Source: CAYGZL01 sp964354345 (GTDB lineage: Bacteria; Chloroflexota; Anaerolineae; Anaerolineales; UBA4823). Taken from it: a DNA stretch of 64,000 nucleotides. Below the pieces are notes generated by a model. That model saw nothing but the letters and a program-made list of their open reading frames with translations. It was not told where the DNA came from and did not search any database. The stretch is taken from NCBI GenBank assembly GCA_964354345.1, contig CAYGZL010000016.1, positions 3,324 to 67,323 of the forward strand. The letters run 5' to 3'. Position 1 is the stretch's first letter, and every line of letters begins with the position of its first letter. The translations under genes were made by a program, and so were the position numbers. Shown in pieces: positions 43,906 through 52,257 of this stretch.

Positions 43906-44976
43906 ATGGAATCCATGGCGGTCGCTCCTTCGGGGCGTCAGATTCGCCTGACCAGTCTGTCGAGTTGCGCAGGCTGAGCGTCCAAGTTAAGCGCGGAAGC
44001 GCTGGCGCAGGTGCTGCGCCCAATCCAGGGCATGTTCCAGGCGGAGGATTATCCAAATTTGCTCGTTGGCCTGGACGATCCGGATGATGCAGCAGTCTGG
44101 CGCTTGGATGAAGGGCGTGCCCTGGTGGCCACCACCGATTTTTTCACACCTGTGGTGGATGATCCATATGATTATGGAGCGATCGCCGCGGCCAATGCCT
44201 TGTCCGATGTCTACGCCATGGGTGGGCAACCCTTTCTGGCGTTGAATATTGTCGCGCTGCCGCCGGACTTACCGGTTGAAATCAGTGCCGAGATTTTGCG
44301 GGGGGGCGCTGAAAAGTCGCGCGAGGCAGGGGTTGTAGTAGCTGGCGGACACACTGTGCAGGACAAGGAGCCAAAATATGGTTTGATCGTACTTGGCTTC
44401 GTTCATCCGGACCAGATCATAACCAAGACGGGGGCGCGACCCGGGGATGTATTAATCTTGAGCAAGCCGTTAGGTTTCGGCACAGTCACCACTGCCCTGA
44501 AACGCGACCTTGCAGACCCGCTCGATGTGGCTGAGGCTGTCAATTGGATGACGCGATTAAATCGTACAGCCAGCGAATTAGCAGTTGCCTTCGATTTAAA
44601 AGGGGGCACTGATATCACTGGCTTTGGCTTGTTGGGGCATGCTTGGGAGATGGCAGCCGCCTCCCATGTCAGGTTGCGATTTCAGCTCGAGCAAATCCCG
44701 TACACGCGGGGTGCCAGGCGCTATGCAGATGAATGGATCTTCCCGGGCGGATCAGCCGATAACCGCTTATACTACCAGGGCCATGTCAGCTTTGCTCGAG
44801 GGATTGCGGAAGCCACACAGATGTTGTTATTCGATGCCCAGACCAGTGGAGGACTTTTATTGGCCACACCTCCAGATCAACTCGAAGCTCTGTTAAAGCA
44901 GGCTGCCCAGGTGGGGCAACCGATGTGGGTGATCGGGGATGTGGTGGAAGGACAAGGCATCGAGGTGGTTGACTGA
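43906..44976 (+). CDS. selD: Selenide, water dikinase SelD; selenoprotein with in-frame TGA (Sec24)
   Basis: SelD makes selenophosphate from selenide and ATP, the selenium donor for selenocysteine and selenouridine. Read from ATG 43906, the frame continues through TGA at 43975-43977 to the stop at 44974-44976. The residues around it (SCAG-U-ASKLS) match the catalytic motif, with Sec24 in place of Cys17 and Lys27 in place of Lys20 of the E. coli enzyme (same spacing of three). Later motifs are VGLDDPDDAAVW, ATTDFFTPVVDDP, GGHTVQDKEPK and DITGFGLLGHAWE. ATG 43906 has AAGGT upstream, overlapping the stop of the SPFH gene. Reading TGA as stop would force a start at 44011 and remove the whole N-terminal catalytic loop. 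A SECIS-like hairpin follows. Confidence 0.93.
43975..44003 (+). promoter_or_regulatory. Selenocysteine codon and bacterial SECIS-like hairpin in selD
   Basis: TGA at 43975-43977 is followed by the stem AGCGC / GCGCT (43990-43994 with 43999-44003) and the loop GGAA, whose first base is G. The loop G lies 18 bases after the UGA, within the usual 16-37 base range for bacterial SECIS elements bound by SelB. A lower stem was not clear by eye. Confidence 0.7.
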
Positions 44977-44980
44977 ATAG

Positions 44981-46618
44981 ATGAAACCACCCAGGTTGGA
45001 GTTTAGCTCTCATCGTTCTCCAGTGCTTGGCCGGCGTGGAATCGTCGCGGCCTCACAGCCGCTGGCGGTGGCAGCGGGTTTGGAAATTCTGGCCCGCGGC
45101 GGTAATGCTGCGGATGCGGCCATCGCTACCGCCGCTGCACTGAATGTCACTGAACCGACTTCGACCGGTCTGGGTGGGGATTGCTTTGCTTTGTTCTACG
45201 AGGTGCGCACCGGGCAGGTCAGCGCTTTGAATGGCTCGGGTCGCGCTCCTGAGAAGTTGACGCTCGATCGCTTGCAGCGAGAAGGATTTGGTCAGGCGCT
45301 GCCTCCCTATCACCCGTACACGATTACCGTGCCGGGCGCTTGCGCTGGATGGTGTGACCTGATCGAGCGGTATGGGCGTCTGTCGTTGGCTGAAATCCTT
45401 GCTCCCGCGATTCGCCTGGCCGAAGAGGGTTTCCCGGTTGCCCCATTAACCGCCCTGGGTTGGCGACATGGGGCCGAACGCCAGCTCCGCACTGCTCCAG
45501 GAGGCCATGAACTGACCATCGCCGGCCGCGCGCCTCAACCAGGAGAAATATTCCGCAATCCGGGATTAGCCCGCACCTTACGGTGGATCGCTGATGGCGG
45601 TAAAACCGCATTCTACCAGGGCGAAATAGCCGAGGCAATCGCGCATACGGTGCAAATTGCGGGCGGTTGTCTGAGCGTCGTTGACCTGGCCCGGCATACC
45701 AGCACCTGGGAGCAACCACTCAGTGTCACTTACCGTGGCACGCGAGTGTGGGAATGCCCGCCGAATGGCCAGGGGCTTACCGCGTTGTTAGGTTTGAACC
45801 TCTTAGAAGGCTTCGAACTGGCCGTTCTTCCGCCGCTCTCGGTTGAGAGATTGCACCTGGCGATTGAAGCGCTGCGACTGGCCTTTGCGGACACGCGTTG
45901 GTACGTGGCGGATCCTGCTTTCCAGCCGGCTCCTCTATCAGAATTGCTCTCCAAAGAATACGCCGCAGAACGGCGCAAGTTGATCCATCCTCGCCGGGCG
46001 ACTCTGGACCAGGCGCGTGGAACACCAGTTGCTGCCTCGGATACCGTTTATTTCAGCGTCGTAGATGGCGATGGGAACGCCTGCTCTTTCATTAATAGTA
46101 ATTACATGGGATTCGGTACTGGGATTGTCCCGCAGGGTTGGGGATTCAGCTTACAGAATCGCGGCCATAACTTCAGCCTCTCGCCTGGTCACCCGAATGT
46201 CCTGGCGCCTGGGAAGCGCCCCTATCACACCATCATCCCGGCGATGGCAACGCGGCCGGGCACAGAGAATGAAGAGTTATACGCCTGTTTTGGGGTGATG
46301 GGAGGCTTTATGCAGCCGCAAGGCCACGTACAGGTGATATTGGGCCTGGTGGATGATGCATTAAATCCTCAAGAAACTCTGGATCAGCCGCGGTTTTGTA
46401 TTGAGGAGGGTACTGCGGGGGGACGGGTGGCGTTGGAGGAGGGCATCCCGGTATCGGTTATGGCCTCCCTGGCCGAGATGGGGCATCCAGTTTATCCGGT
46501 TAGCGGATATGGTCGCGCGATCTTTGGGCGCGGCCAGGTGATTATCCGCGAGGCACAGAGCGGTGTTTTATGGGCTGGCAGCGATCCGCGCGCGGATGGC
46601 TGTGCAATGACTTATTAA
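44981..46618 (+). CDS. Gamma-glutamyltransferase-like Ntn-hydrolase
   Basis: A 545-residue GGT family protein. The autoprocessing Thr is likely Thr355, in SDTVYFSVVDGDGNA; standard GGTs have TTHYSVVD, so the second Thr and the His are replaced. Other family signs are GGNAADAAIA, TGLGGDCFA, NGSGRAP and GVMGGFMQPQGH. No signal peptide is seen, as in YwrD-like cytoplasmic members, so glutathione breakdown outside the cell is unlikely. It starts four bases after selD and may belong to the same operon. Confidence 0.88.
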   Translation: MKPPRLEFSSHRSPVLGRRGIVAASQPLAVAAGLEILARGGNAADAAIATAAALNVTEPTSTGLGGDCFALFYEVRTGQVSALNGSGRAPEKLTLDRLQREGFGQALPPYHPYTITVPGACAGWCDLIERYGRLSLAEILAPAIRLAEEGFPVAPLTALGWRHGAERQLRTAPGGHELTIAGRAPQPGEIFRNPGLARTLRWIADGGKTAFYQGEIAEAIAHTVQIAGGCLSVVDLARHTSTWEQPLSVTYRGTRVWECPPNGQGLTALLGLNLLEGFELAVLPPLSVERLHLAIEALRLAFADTRWYVADPAFQPAPLSELLSKEYAAERRKLIHPRRATLDQARGTPVAASDTVYFSVVDGDGNACSFINSNYMGFGTGIVPQGWGFSLQNRGHNFSLSPGHPNVLAPGKRPYHTIIPAMATRPGTENEELYACFGVMGGFMQPQGHVQVILGLVDDALNPQETLDQPRFCIEEGTAGGRVALEEGIPVSVMASLAEMGHPVYPVSGYGRAIFGRGQVIIREAQSGVLWAGSDPRADGCAMTY

Positions 46619-46640
46619 CCCCTATCGAGAAGGGGAGATC
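46619..46640. terminator. Weak hairpin between convergent ggt and nifU-like genes
   Basis: A 5-bp stem CCCCT / AGGGG with a seven-base loop and no good T-run. It is listed only because the two genes converge here. Confidence 0.25.
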
Positions 46641-46896
46641 AATTTACATCTTCGACTCGTTCAATATTGGGGAAGAATTGCTTGACCGTTCCTTCGACCC
46701 AGCCATGCAAGGTATTCGGGGACAGTGGGCAGCCCAGGCAGGCGCCGCCCAGGCGAACTTTTAGCACACGTCCATCATAAGACACCATCTGGACTGAGCC
46801 GCCATGGAAGTGTTCTATGTAAGCGTTGAGTCGTTCCAATAAAGCGCGCAGCCGGTCTTCTTCAGAGTAGGCAGTGTCATTCGCTGGTTGTACCAA
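46639..46896 (-). CDS. NifU-like C-terminal domain protein
   Basis: An 85-residue protein with the Cys53-x2-Cys56 pair (GACLGCPLSPNTL) of the NifU/Nfu C-terminal domain, which carries Fe-S clusters to target proteins. Usual DGGDVEL is here HGGSVQMV. It follows the cNMP-binding gene after 11 bases in the - strand cluster. Its target could be the electron-transfer or radical-SAM proteins encoded close by, which is inference. Confidence 0.85.
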   Translation of the reverse strand: MVQPANDTAYSEEDRLRALLERLNAYIEHFHGGSVQMVSYDGRVLKVRLGGACLGCPLSPNTLHGWVEGTVKQFFPNIERVEDVN

Positions 46897-46907
46897 ATCA
46901 TTGCCTC

Positions 46908-47432
46908 CTAACCTATCGTGTTATAAGGATCGGGAACCGTTTTCCCATTGGTTATTGGGTCAGAACGGGTTGGTAAGCGTAAACCTTGTTGCAGTAGCGC
47001 GACCACCTGAGAGTGGGTGTTACGCAGCCGTTCAGCGATTGCATCCGCCAGGCGATCCAGGATTTGCGCCCCTGTTTCGGGATCTCGCTCGCATAGCGTG
47101 CGCAGATCCCGGCGGCGGATGCGCAGCATGCGACAGTCGGTTGCGCAAATCGCCGAGGAAGTGTAAACCGGACCACCCAACGCGGCCGACCAACCGACTA
47201 CTCCCTGGGGACGGACTGTAGAGACCGTCAGGGCTGGACCGTCTTCGGGCTTGAAGCGAATGCTGATTTCCCCTTCAAGTAATATATAAAGATACTCAGC
47301 CTGGTCGCCTTGGTGGAAGAGCAGGCTGCCTTCGCAGTTATACTCCGGAACAAATAAGGGTAACAGCAGACTGAGCTGGGGCGGCGTCAGGCCGTTAAAT
47401 AACAATAAGCCATTAATCTCATTGGCAGTCAT
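46908..47432 (-). CDS. Cyclic-nucleotide-binding domain protein without DNA-binding domain
   Basis: A 174-residue protein with one cNMP-binding (Crp-like) beta-barrel: NGLTPPQLSLLLPLF, LFHQGDQAEYLYILLEGEISI and VVGWSAALGG, about residues 10-105. The following helix is present but the helix-turn-helix of Crp/Fnr is absent, and the last 25 residues are low in structure. The phosphate-binding Arg/Ser pair of cAMP sites is not obvious. It may be a ligand sensor acting by protein contact. It lies downstream of etfA after the 13-bp repeat region. Confidence 0.8.
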   Translation of the reverse strand: MTANEINGLLLFNGLTPPQLSLLLPLFVPEYNCEGSLLFHQGDQAEYLYILLEGEISIRFKPEDGPALTVSTVRPQGVVGWSAALGGPVYTSSAICATDCRMLRIRRRDLRTLCERDPETGAQILDRLADAIAERLRNTHSQVVALLQQGLRLPTRSDPITNGKTVPDPYNTIG

Positions 47433-47563
47433 TGTGTAATATTCAATCTAGTTAGCTGTGTTCTTGCTTTGAATTTACACCCAATCCATAGTAATTTCCT
47501 AGTATCAAACATCCTGAATGCATGGATGAAAATCATTTACCCCCATGATTGCCGACCCCAGGT

Positions 47564-47615
47564 CATATACCAATGTCATATGACAATGGTATATGACACT
47601 GGCATATGACATGGG
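47564..47615. repeat. Four tandem 13-bp repeats with a 26-bp near-palindrome
   Basis: The units are CATATACCAATGT, CATATGACAATGG, TATATGACACTGG and CATATGACATGGG, directly adjacent. The first two units form a palindrome (47567-47592, centre CATATG) with two mismatched positions. The array lies between etfA and the cNMP-binding gene, on the upstream side of the latter. Confidence 0.75.
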
Positions 47616-47622
47616 GATTGCG

Positions 47623-48666
47623 TTACTTTCCCAACCGCTTACGCAAAGCTTCGGTCAGGGCGGGCAGGATGGCGAACAGGTCGCCAGCGACCCCAAAGCG
47701 AGCTAACTTGAAGATCGGCGCTTCGGGATCTTTGTTGATTGCTACGATCATTTTACTGGTGCGCATACCAGCCTGGTGCTGGATCGCGCCGGAGATACCG
47801 CAGGCAATGTACAGGTTCGGGCTGACAATTTTACCGGTTTGACCTACCTGGTGGGGGTAGGGTTTATAACCAGCGTCGACAGCTGCCCGGCTGGCGCCGA
47901 CGGCTGCTCCCAAAACCGCAGCCAGGTCGTCGACCAATTTAAATCCCTGTTGAGCGCGCCAGATTTCGGCCTGCTTTTCATCCAGACCAGGCGGCGGTGT
48001 CAGAGAAGGGTTGTTAGCGATACCGCGTCCGCCGGAGACGATAACACTGGCGTCGGTCAGGCTGACGCCGCCTTCTGTCTGGATTGTACCGAGTACCTGG
48101 CTGGCAATCGCGTTCTCTGGCAGTACGGCTGAAACCGGTGTAGGGACACCGCTGCGGGACGCATCCAGTTTTGGCGCTTCGAAAGCCCGGCTGCGCAGGG
48201 TGATGATTTGGGGTGTGGCGGTGCAGGTTGCCTTGGCCAGCAGTTTGCCGGCGTAGACCGGTCGGGTAACGCTAATCCTGCCGTTATCCACCTCCAGAGC
48301 GATGGCATCGGGAATGACCCCGCTGCCCAAATCTACGGCTACCAACGCAGCCAGTTCCCGTCCGCGACCAGTGGTGGGGAAGAGCAGCACTTGCGGCGTT
48401 AGTTCCTGAGATACTTTGGAAATTACTGCCGCGTAGGGTTCAGGGCGGTAATTCACCAGGGTGGGATCTTCCCCACAGAAGGCGACTTCGGCGCCATATT
48501 GGATGGCTTGTTCGGCGATCCCTTGAGCGCCTTCACCGATGACCAGGGCGGCCACAGCTCCACCCAATTGCTTTGCCACAGCCATCCCAACACCCAGGGC
48601 TTCCCAGGAAGCCGGCAGGGGCTGGCCTTTATATTGATCGAGGAAAACGAGAATTTTGGCATTCAT
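47623..48666 (-). CDS. etfA: Electron transfer flavoprotein alpha subunit
   Basis: A 347-residue ETF-alpha. The N-terminal domain begins ILVFLDQYKG, and the C-terminal FAD-binding domain has SGGRGIANN, VGASRAAVDAGYKP, QVGQTGKIVSPNLYIACGISGAIQH and AINKDPEAPIFKLA, all diagnostic. With EtfB it carries electrons from acyl-CoA dehydrogenase to the respiratory chain, or takes part in bifurcation. The start overlaps the stop of etfB (TAATG). Confidence 0.95.
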   Translation of the reverse strand: MNAKILVFLDQYKGQPLPASWEALGVGMAVAKQLGGAVAALVIGEGAQGIAEQAIQYGAEVAFCGEDPTLVNYRPEPYAAVISKVSQELTPQVLLFPTTGRGRELAALVAVDLGSGVIPDAIALEVDNGRISVTRPVYAGKLLAKATCTATPQIITLRSRAFEAPKLDASRSGVPTPVSAVLPENAIASQVLGTIQTEGGVSLTDASVIVSGGRGIANNPSLTPPPGLDEKQAEIWRAQQGFKLVDDLAAVLGAAVGASRAAVDAGYKPYPHQVGQTGKIVSPNLYIACGISGAIQHQAGMRTSKMIVAINKDPEAPIFKLARFGVAGDLFAILPALTEALRKRLGK

Positions 48667-49439
48667 TACAGCACCTTCTCTCCCAGGATCTTATCCGCCA
48701 GCTTTTCTGCGATTTCCTGTGGGCTGCTGCCGGTAATCATCTCAGTGGTCACCTGGCGGGCGGCCGGGTTCATTACTTCTGGCCATCGAACGGTTGGGAC
48801 AGGCGCGGCCATCCCCAGGTCGCTCAAATTCCAGACGGGGATAATGGCGCGTTGGGCTTTGCGGATGCCCATGAAAGATGGGTAGCGTGGTTCACCGAAA
48901 TCTTTACTGATGCTGATCACCACCGGCAGTTTGCCTTGCACGATTTGTCTTCCTTCTTCGACCAGGCGTTCCACTTTAATGGAATTGCTGTCAAGCGATT
49001 GAACTTTGGCGACCAGGGAGAGCACCGGCCAACCCAGGATACGGGCGGTTTGGGCGGCAGTCACACCCATATCCCCATCAATTGCCTGGCGTCCGAAGAC
49101 AGCCAGCTCTACGCCGCCAACTTTCTGGATGGCAGCTGCCAGCACCCGGGCGATCGAAACACTGTCCGCGTCGCTCAGACCGGGATCCGAGACCAGGATG
49201 GCGTCGTTACAACCCATTGCCAGGGCAGTCTTCAGTACCTCCTTGACGCTTTCGCTACCGATGCTGATCACGGTAACCTCGCCTCCCAGCGCTTCCTTCT
49301 GTACCAGGGCGGCTTCGACGGCATACTCATCCCAGGGGTTGATGATGAGCGGGGCATCTCCCCAGGTGACACGTCCGCCTTCCACACTTACTTTGGCAGC
49401 ACTATCGGGCACTTGTTTGATACATACTACGATTTTCAA
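48666..49439 (-). CDS. etfB: Electron transfer flavoprotein beta subunit
   Basis: A 257-residue ETF-beta: KIVVCIKQVPDSAAKV at the start, NPWDEYAVEAAL, the AMP-binding region and the loop with VERLVEEGRQIVQGKLPVV. Translation begins at TTG (49439), with AAGGAGGT just upstream, a strong ribosome site that compensates for the weak codon. It lies 100 bases after the acyl-CoA dehydrogenase gene. Confidence 0.95.
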   Translation of the reverse strand: MKIVVCIKQVPDSAAKVSVEGGRVTWGDAPLIINPWDEYAVEAALVQKEALGGEVTVISIGSESVKEVLKTALAMGCNDAILVSDPGLSDADSVSIARVLAAAIQKVGGVELAVFGRQAIDGDMGVTAAQTARILGWPVLSLVAKVQSLDSNSIKVERLVEEGRQIVQGKLPVVISISKDFGEPRYPSFMGIRKAQRAIIPVWNLSDLGMAAPVPTVRWPEVMNPAARQVTTEMITGSSPQEIAEKLADKILGEKVL

Positions 49440-49539
49440 GACGACCTCCTTCGTAACGTTGATTGATGGTTTTGGTTTCTAGAATTACTTGTCTGCGATG
49501 ATTTGACGCGCAACCTCCTTGTTGAGTGGGTTTAGCTAT

Positions 49540-50766
49540 TCAATTTTGCCAGATGTTGGGGTCATAAGCGGGTAATTCGCAGCGCAGGGGCATATCCTGC
49601 CGCTGGCCCAGGGCATAACCTGCCTGAATCAACTGATGAATCTCACTGGTGCCTTCATAGATCACACCGCCTTTGGCGTTGCGCAGGTAGCGCTCAACGT
49701 CATACTCATCGCTGTAGCCGTACGCGCCATGAATCTGGATGGCTTCGGAGGCAGCTTGAAACGATGCGTCAGTGGCAAACCACTTGGCCAACGAGGTTTC
49801 GCGCGTGTTGCGTAGACCCTGGTTCTTCATCCAACCCACACGGAGATAAAATAGACGCGCTGCTTCATAAAATTTTACCATAGAAGCAATCTTCTGTTGA
49901 ATTAACTGAAACCCGTCGATCGTACGATCGAAGGCCTGGCGTTGCTGAGCATATGCTACACTGGCTTCCAGGCAGGCGCGGATCAGACCCGTTGCGCCAG
50001 CCGCGACCGTGTAACGCCCATTATCCAGGCAAGCCATGGCGATCTTGAACCCCTCCCCCTCTTCACCGATGCGATTTTCAGCGGGTACGAATACATCTTG
50101 CAAGGCAATCCAACCTGTAGAGCCGGCGCGTACACCCAATTTGCCATGTATGTCACCCCGCTGGACTCCCGGCTGGTTCAACTCGACCAGGAAGGCAGAG
50201 AGGCCTGCATGGCGTGGTTGATGTTCTGTGGAATTGGAGGTGGAAGGATGGGTGCGCGCAAACCATAGAACATGGTCAGCCAGGCTGGCCAGCGAAATCC
50301 ACATTTTCTCGCCATTCAGGATGTATCCATCTTCGGAGCGTCTGGCAGTGCTTTGGATGGCAGCGGCGTCGGAACCAGCGCCTGGCTCGGTCAGCCCAAA
50401 GCAGGCGATCTTCTCACCGCGCGCCTGGGGCGTCAGGTAGCGCTGTTTCTGTGCTTCGGTGGCCCATTGGAACAGGCCCAGGCTATTCAGGCCAACATGC
50501 ACCGACATCACGACCCGCAAGGAGGTATCTACTGCTTCCAGTTCCTCACAAGCCAATCCCAGGCTCAGGTAATCCATGCCCTGACCGCCATAGCGCACCG
50601 GTAAGCAAATACCGAGCAATCCCAACTCTGCCAGGCGCGGTAAGACAAAGGGCGCCATCGCTTGCTGGCGGTCCGCGTCTTTGATGATGGGGGCAACTTC
50701 ATTGTGCGCGAAATCATGCACCATTTGTTGAATCAGGCGGTGTTCATCGCTGAGTATGAAATCCAT
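49540..50766 (-). CDS. Acyl-CoA dehydrogenase
   Basis: A 408-residue flavoenzyme that makes the alpha,beta-double bond in acyl-CoA. FAD and substrate motifs are FGLTEPGAGSDAA and EKMWISLA, and the catalytic base is Glu371 in YEGTSEIHQLI, the short/medium-chain position. A loop of about 15 extra residues (THPSTSN...) after FAR is unusual. ATG 50766 is chosen because AAAGGAGA lies 8 bases upstream. Chain-length preference cannot be told. Confidence 0.93.
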   Translation of the reverse strand: MDFILSDEHRLIQQMVHDFAHNEVAPIIKDADRQQAMAPFVLPRLAELGLLGICLPVRYGGQGMDYLSLGLACEELEAVDTSLRVVMSVHVGLNSLGLFQWATEAQKQRYLTPQARGEKIACFGLTEPGAGSDAAAIQSTARRSEDGYILNGEKMWISLASLADHVLWFARTHPSTSNSTEHQPRHAGLSAFLVELNQPGVQRGDIHGKLGVRAGSTGWIALQDVFVPAENRIGEEGEGFKIAMACLDNGRYTVAAGATGLIRACLEASVAYAQQRQAFDRTIDGFQLIQQKIASMVKFYEAARLFYLRVGWMKNQGLRNTRETSLAKWFATDASFQAASEAIQIHGAYGYSDEYDVERYLRNAKGGVIYEGTSEIHQLIQAGYALGQRQDMPLRCELPAYDPNIWQN

Positions 50767-50788
50767 TGGCAGTCTCCTTTGCTCACTA

Positions 50789-50835
50789 ATTATAAGCCTT
50801 GAGTTCAGTTGAATCACGGAACTACGGATATAATC
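50789..50835. promoter_or_regulatory. Divergent promoter region acyl-CoA dehydrogenase / lipoprotein
   Basis: A -10 TATAAT is seen on the - strand (50794-50789) for the dehydrogenase and on the + strand (50830-50835) for the lipoprotein gene. No strong -35 is present for either. Confidence 0.5.
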
Positions 50836-50843
50836 AACCTGTG

Positions 50844-51512
50844 ATGGCGAAACTCCTGCTGAAAAATCTGCAGAACTACTGCTCCACATTTTGCCTGTTG
50901 TCAATGCTTCTGCTGACTGCCTGCCAGGAAATGGTATCCAGAGTATTCGTCATGCCCACCGGTCAGGCGCTCTTCCGGGATGATTTCACGGATCGGGCCA
51001 GCGGTTGGCGCGAGATAGAAACAGACAGCGGCCGTACAGCTTACACCCAAGGCAGTTTTCGCATTGAAGTCTATCAACCCAAAATCCTGGTTTGGGCGAC
51101 GCCAGGCCTGTGGCTGGCAGATGTGCGTATCGAAGTGGACACGCTGCCGCGCGATGGTCAGGAGGAAGATTTTGGGATTATCTGCCGGGTGAATGCAGAC
51201 CAGAGCCGGTTTTACTTCTTCCTGGTCAGCAGCGATGGTTATTATGGGATTGGTAAGTTCACTGAAGGTCAGACAGTTCTATTGGGACATGCGCAGATGG
51301 TTCCGGTGGACCTGATTCAACCTGGGGCGGTGGTTAATCGATTGCGCGCGGAGTGCATCCAGGATCGACTGGCATTGTTTGTCAATGACCTGGCAGTCGG
51401 TGAAGCGCAGGATGCGGAGCTCGCTGAAGGCGATGTGGGATTGATCGCCGGGACGTTTGGGCAGGTAAGAGCAGAGGTTAATTTTGGCGCGTTTCGGGTA
51501 TACCAACCGTGA
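50844..51512 (+). CDS. Lipoprotein with laminin-G/DUF1080-like domain (paralogue 1)
   Basis: A lipoprotein starting MAKLLLKNLQ with a signal helix and lipobox LLTAC, so it is probably attached to the membrane surface after cleavage before Cys. The mature part (about 195 residues) has beta-sandwich character with LFRDDFTDRASGW, ADVRIEVDTL, FGIICRVN and VSSDGYYGIGKF, a form similar to glycan-binding DUF1080-type domains. It is paralogous to the next gene. No catalytic residues are evident. Confidence 0.78.
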   Translation: MAKLLLKNLQNYCSTFCLLSMLLLTACQEMVSRVFVMPTGQALFRDDFTDRASGWREIETDSGRTAYTQGSFRIEVYQPKILVWATPGLWLADVRIEVDTLPRDGQEEDFGIICRVNADQSRFYFFLVSSDGYYGIGKFTEGQTVLLGHAQMVPVDLIQPGAVVNRLRAECIQDRLALFVNDLAVGEAQDAELAEGDVGLIAGTFGQVRAEVNFGAFRVYQP

Positions 51513-51567
51513 GCCAATGCCAGGCAGGCTGAGTCAGGCTGGTATGCAGGTCGGGAGAGGAGTCGAG

Positions 51568-52257
51568 GTGAAAAGAGGATTCTATCGCTGGTTTACTCTG
51601 GTCTTGTTCATCTTTGGGATAGTGGCGTGTAAATCTTCATCGCCGGCGCCGACCGGCGAACCGCTACCGAAACCAGGCTTATCACCCGTACCGACTGTAT
51701 CCTCACCTAAAGTAATCTATCAGGACGATTTCTCAAACCCGGATAGCGGCTGGAGTCGGGCAACACAGGCTAACGGCCTGGCGGATTACGATGATGGCGT
51801 TTATCGTATCCTGGTGAACACACCAAATACCGACATCTGGGGATTAGCAGGGCGCAGCTTTGGTGATGTGCGCGTAGAGGTGGACGCCTTTAAGGTCAGT
51901 GGTGATCGGAATAACCGTTTTGGGATCGTCTGCCGCGCCTCGGAAGCAGTCAAATTCTATGTCTTCATTATCAGCAGTGATGGTTATTATGGGATTGGTA
52001 AAATCAAAGGTTTGGATTATCAGTTGATTGGCATGGATGCAATGCTGCGCAGTGATAAAATCCCCCGCGGCTCCGGAATGATTCGCCTGCGAGCGGATTG
52101 TGTTGGAAATACGTTGTCTCTTTATGTGAATGACGAAATGATCTATCAAACGCAGGATACCGAGTTCGACAGCGGAGATGCCGGTCTGATTGCTGGTACC
52201 TATAGTATCCCTGGGACGGATATCCGTTTTGACAATTTCGAGGTGCTCCAGCCGTGA
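51568..52257 (+). CDS. Lipoprotein with laminin-G/DUF1080-like domain (paralogue 2)
   Basis: A 229-residue paralogue of the preceding lipoprotein: signal helix, lipobox GIVAC, a Ser/Pro linker and the same domain with YQDDFSNPDSGW, DVRVEVDAFK, FGIVCRAS and ISSDGYYGIGKI. GTG 51568 is preferred, with AGGAG nearby; the frame is open 28 codons further upstream. The stop overlaps the GTG start of the MtaB gene. The two look like a recent duplication with about one third identity in the shared core by eye. Confidence 0.78.
   Translation: MKRGFYRWFTLVLFIFGIVACKSSSPAPTGEPLPKPGLSPVPTVSSPKVIYQDDFSNPDSGWSRATQANGLADYDDGVYRILVNTPNTDIWGLAGRSFGDVRVEVDAFKVSGDRNNRFGIVCRASEAVKFYVFIISSDGYYGIGKIKGLDYQLIGMDAMLRSDKIPRGSGMIRLRADCVGNTLSLYVNDEMIYQTQDTEFDSGDAGLIAGTYSIPGTDIRFDNFEVLQP

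Noticed and set aside
44011..44976. SelD starting at a GTG (44011) with the upstream TGA as a normal stop
   Set aside because: The frame upstream of the TGA encodes the conserved N-terminus and the catalytic motif with correct Lys spacing, and it has its own ATG and ribosome site, so reading through TGA as selenocysteine is much better supported.
47564..47615. CRISPR-like array
   Set aside because: The units are 13 bp without spacers and there is no cas gene.
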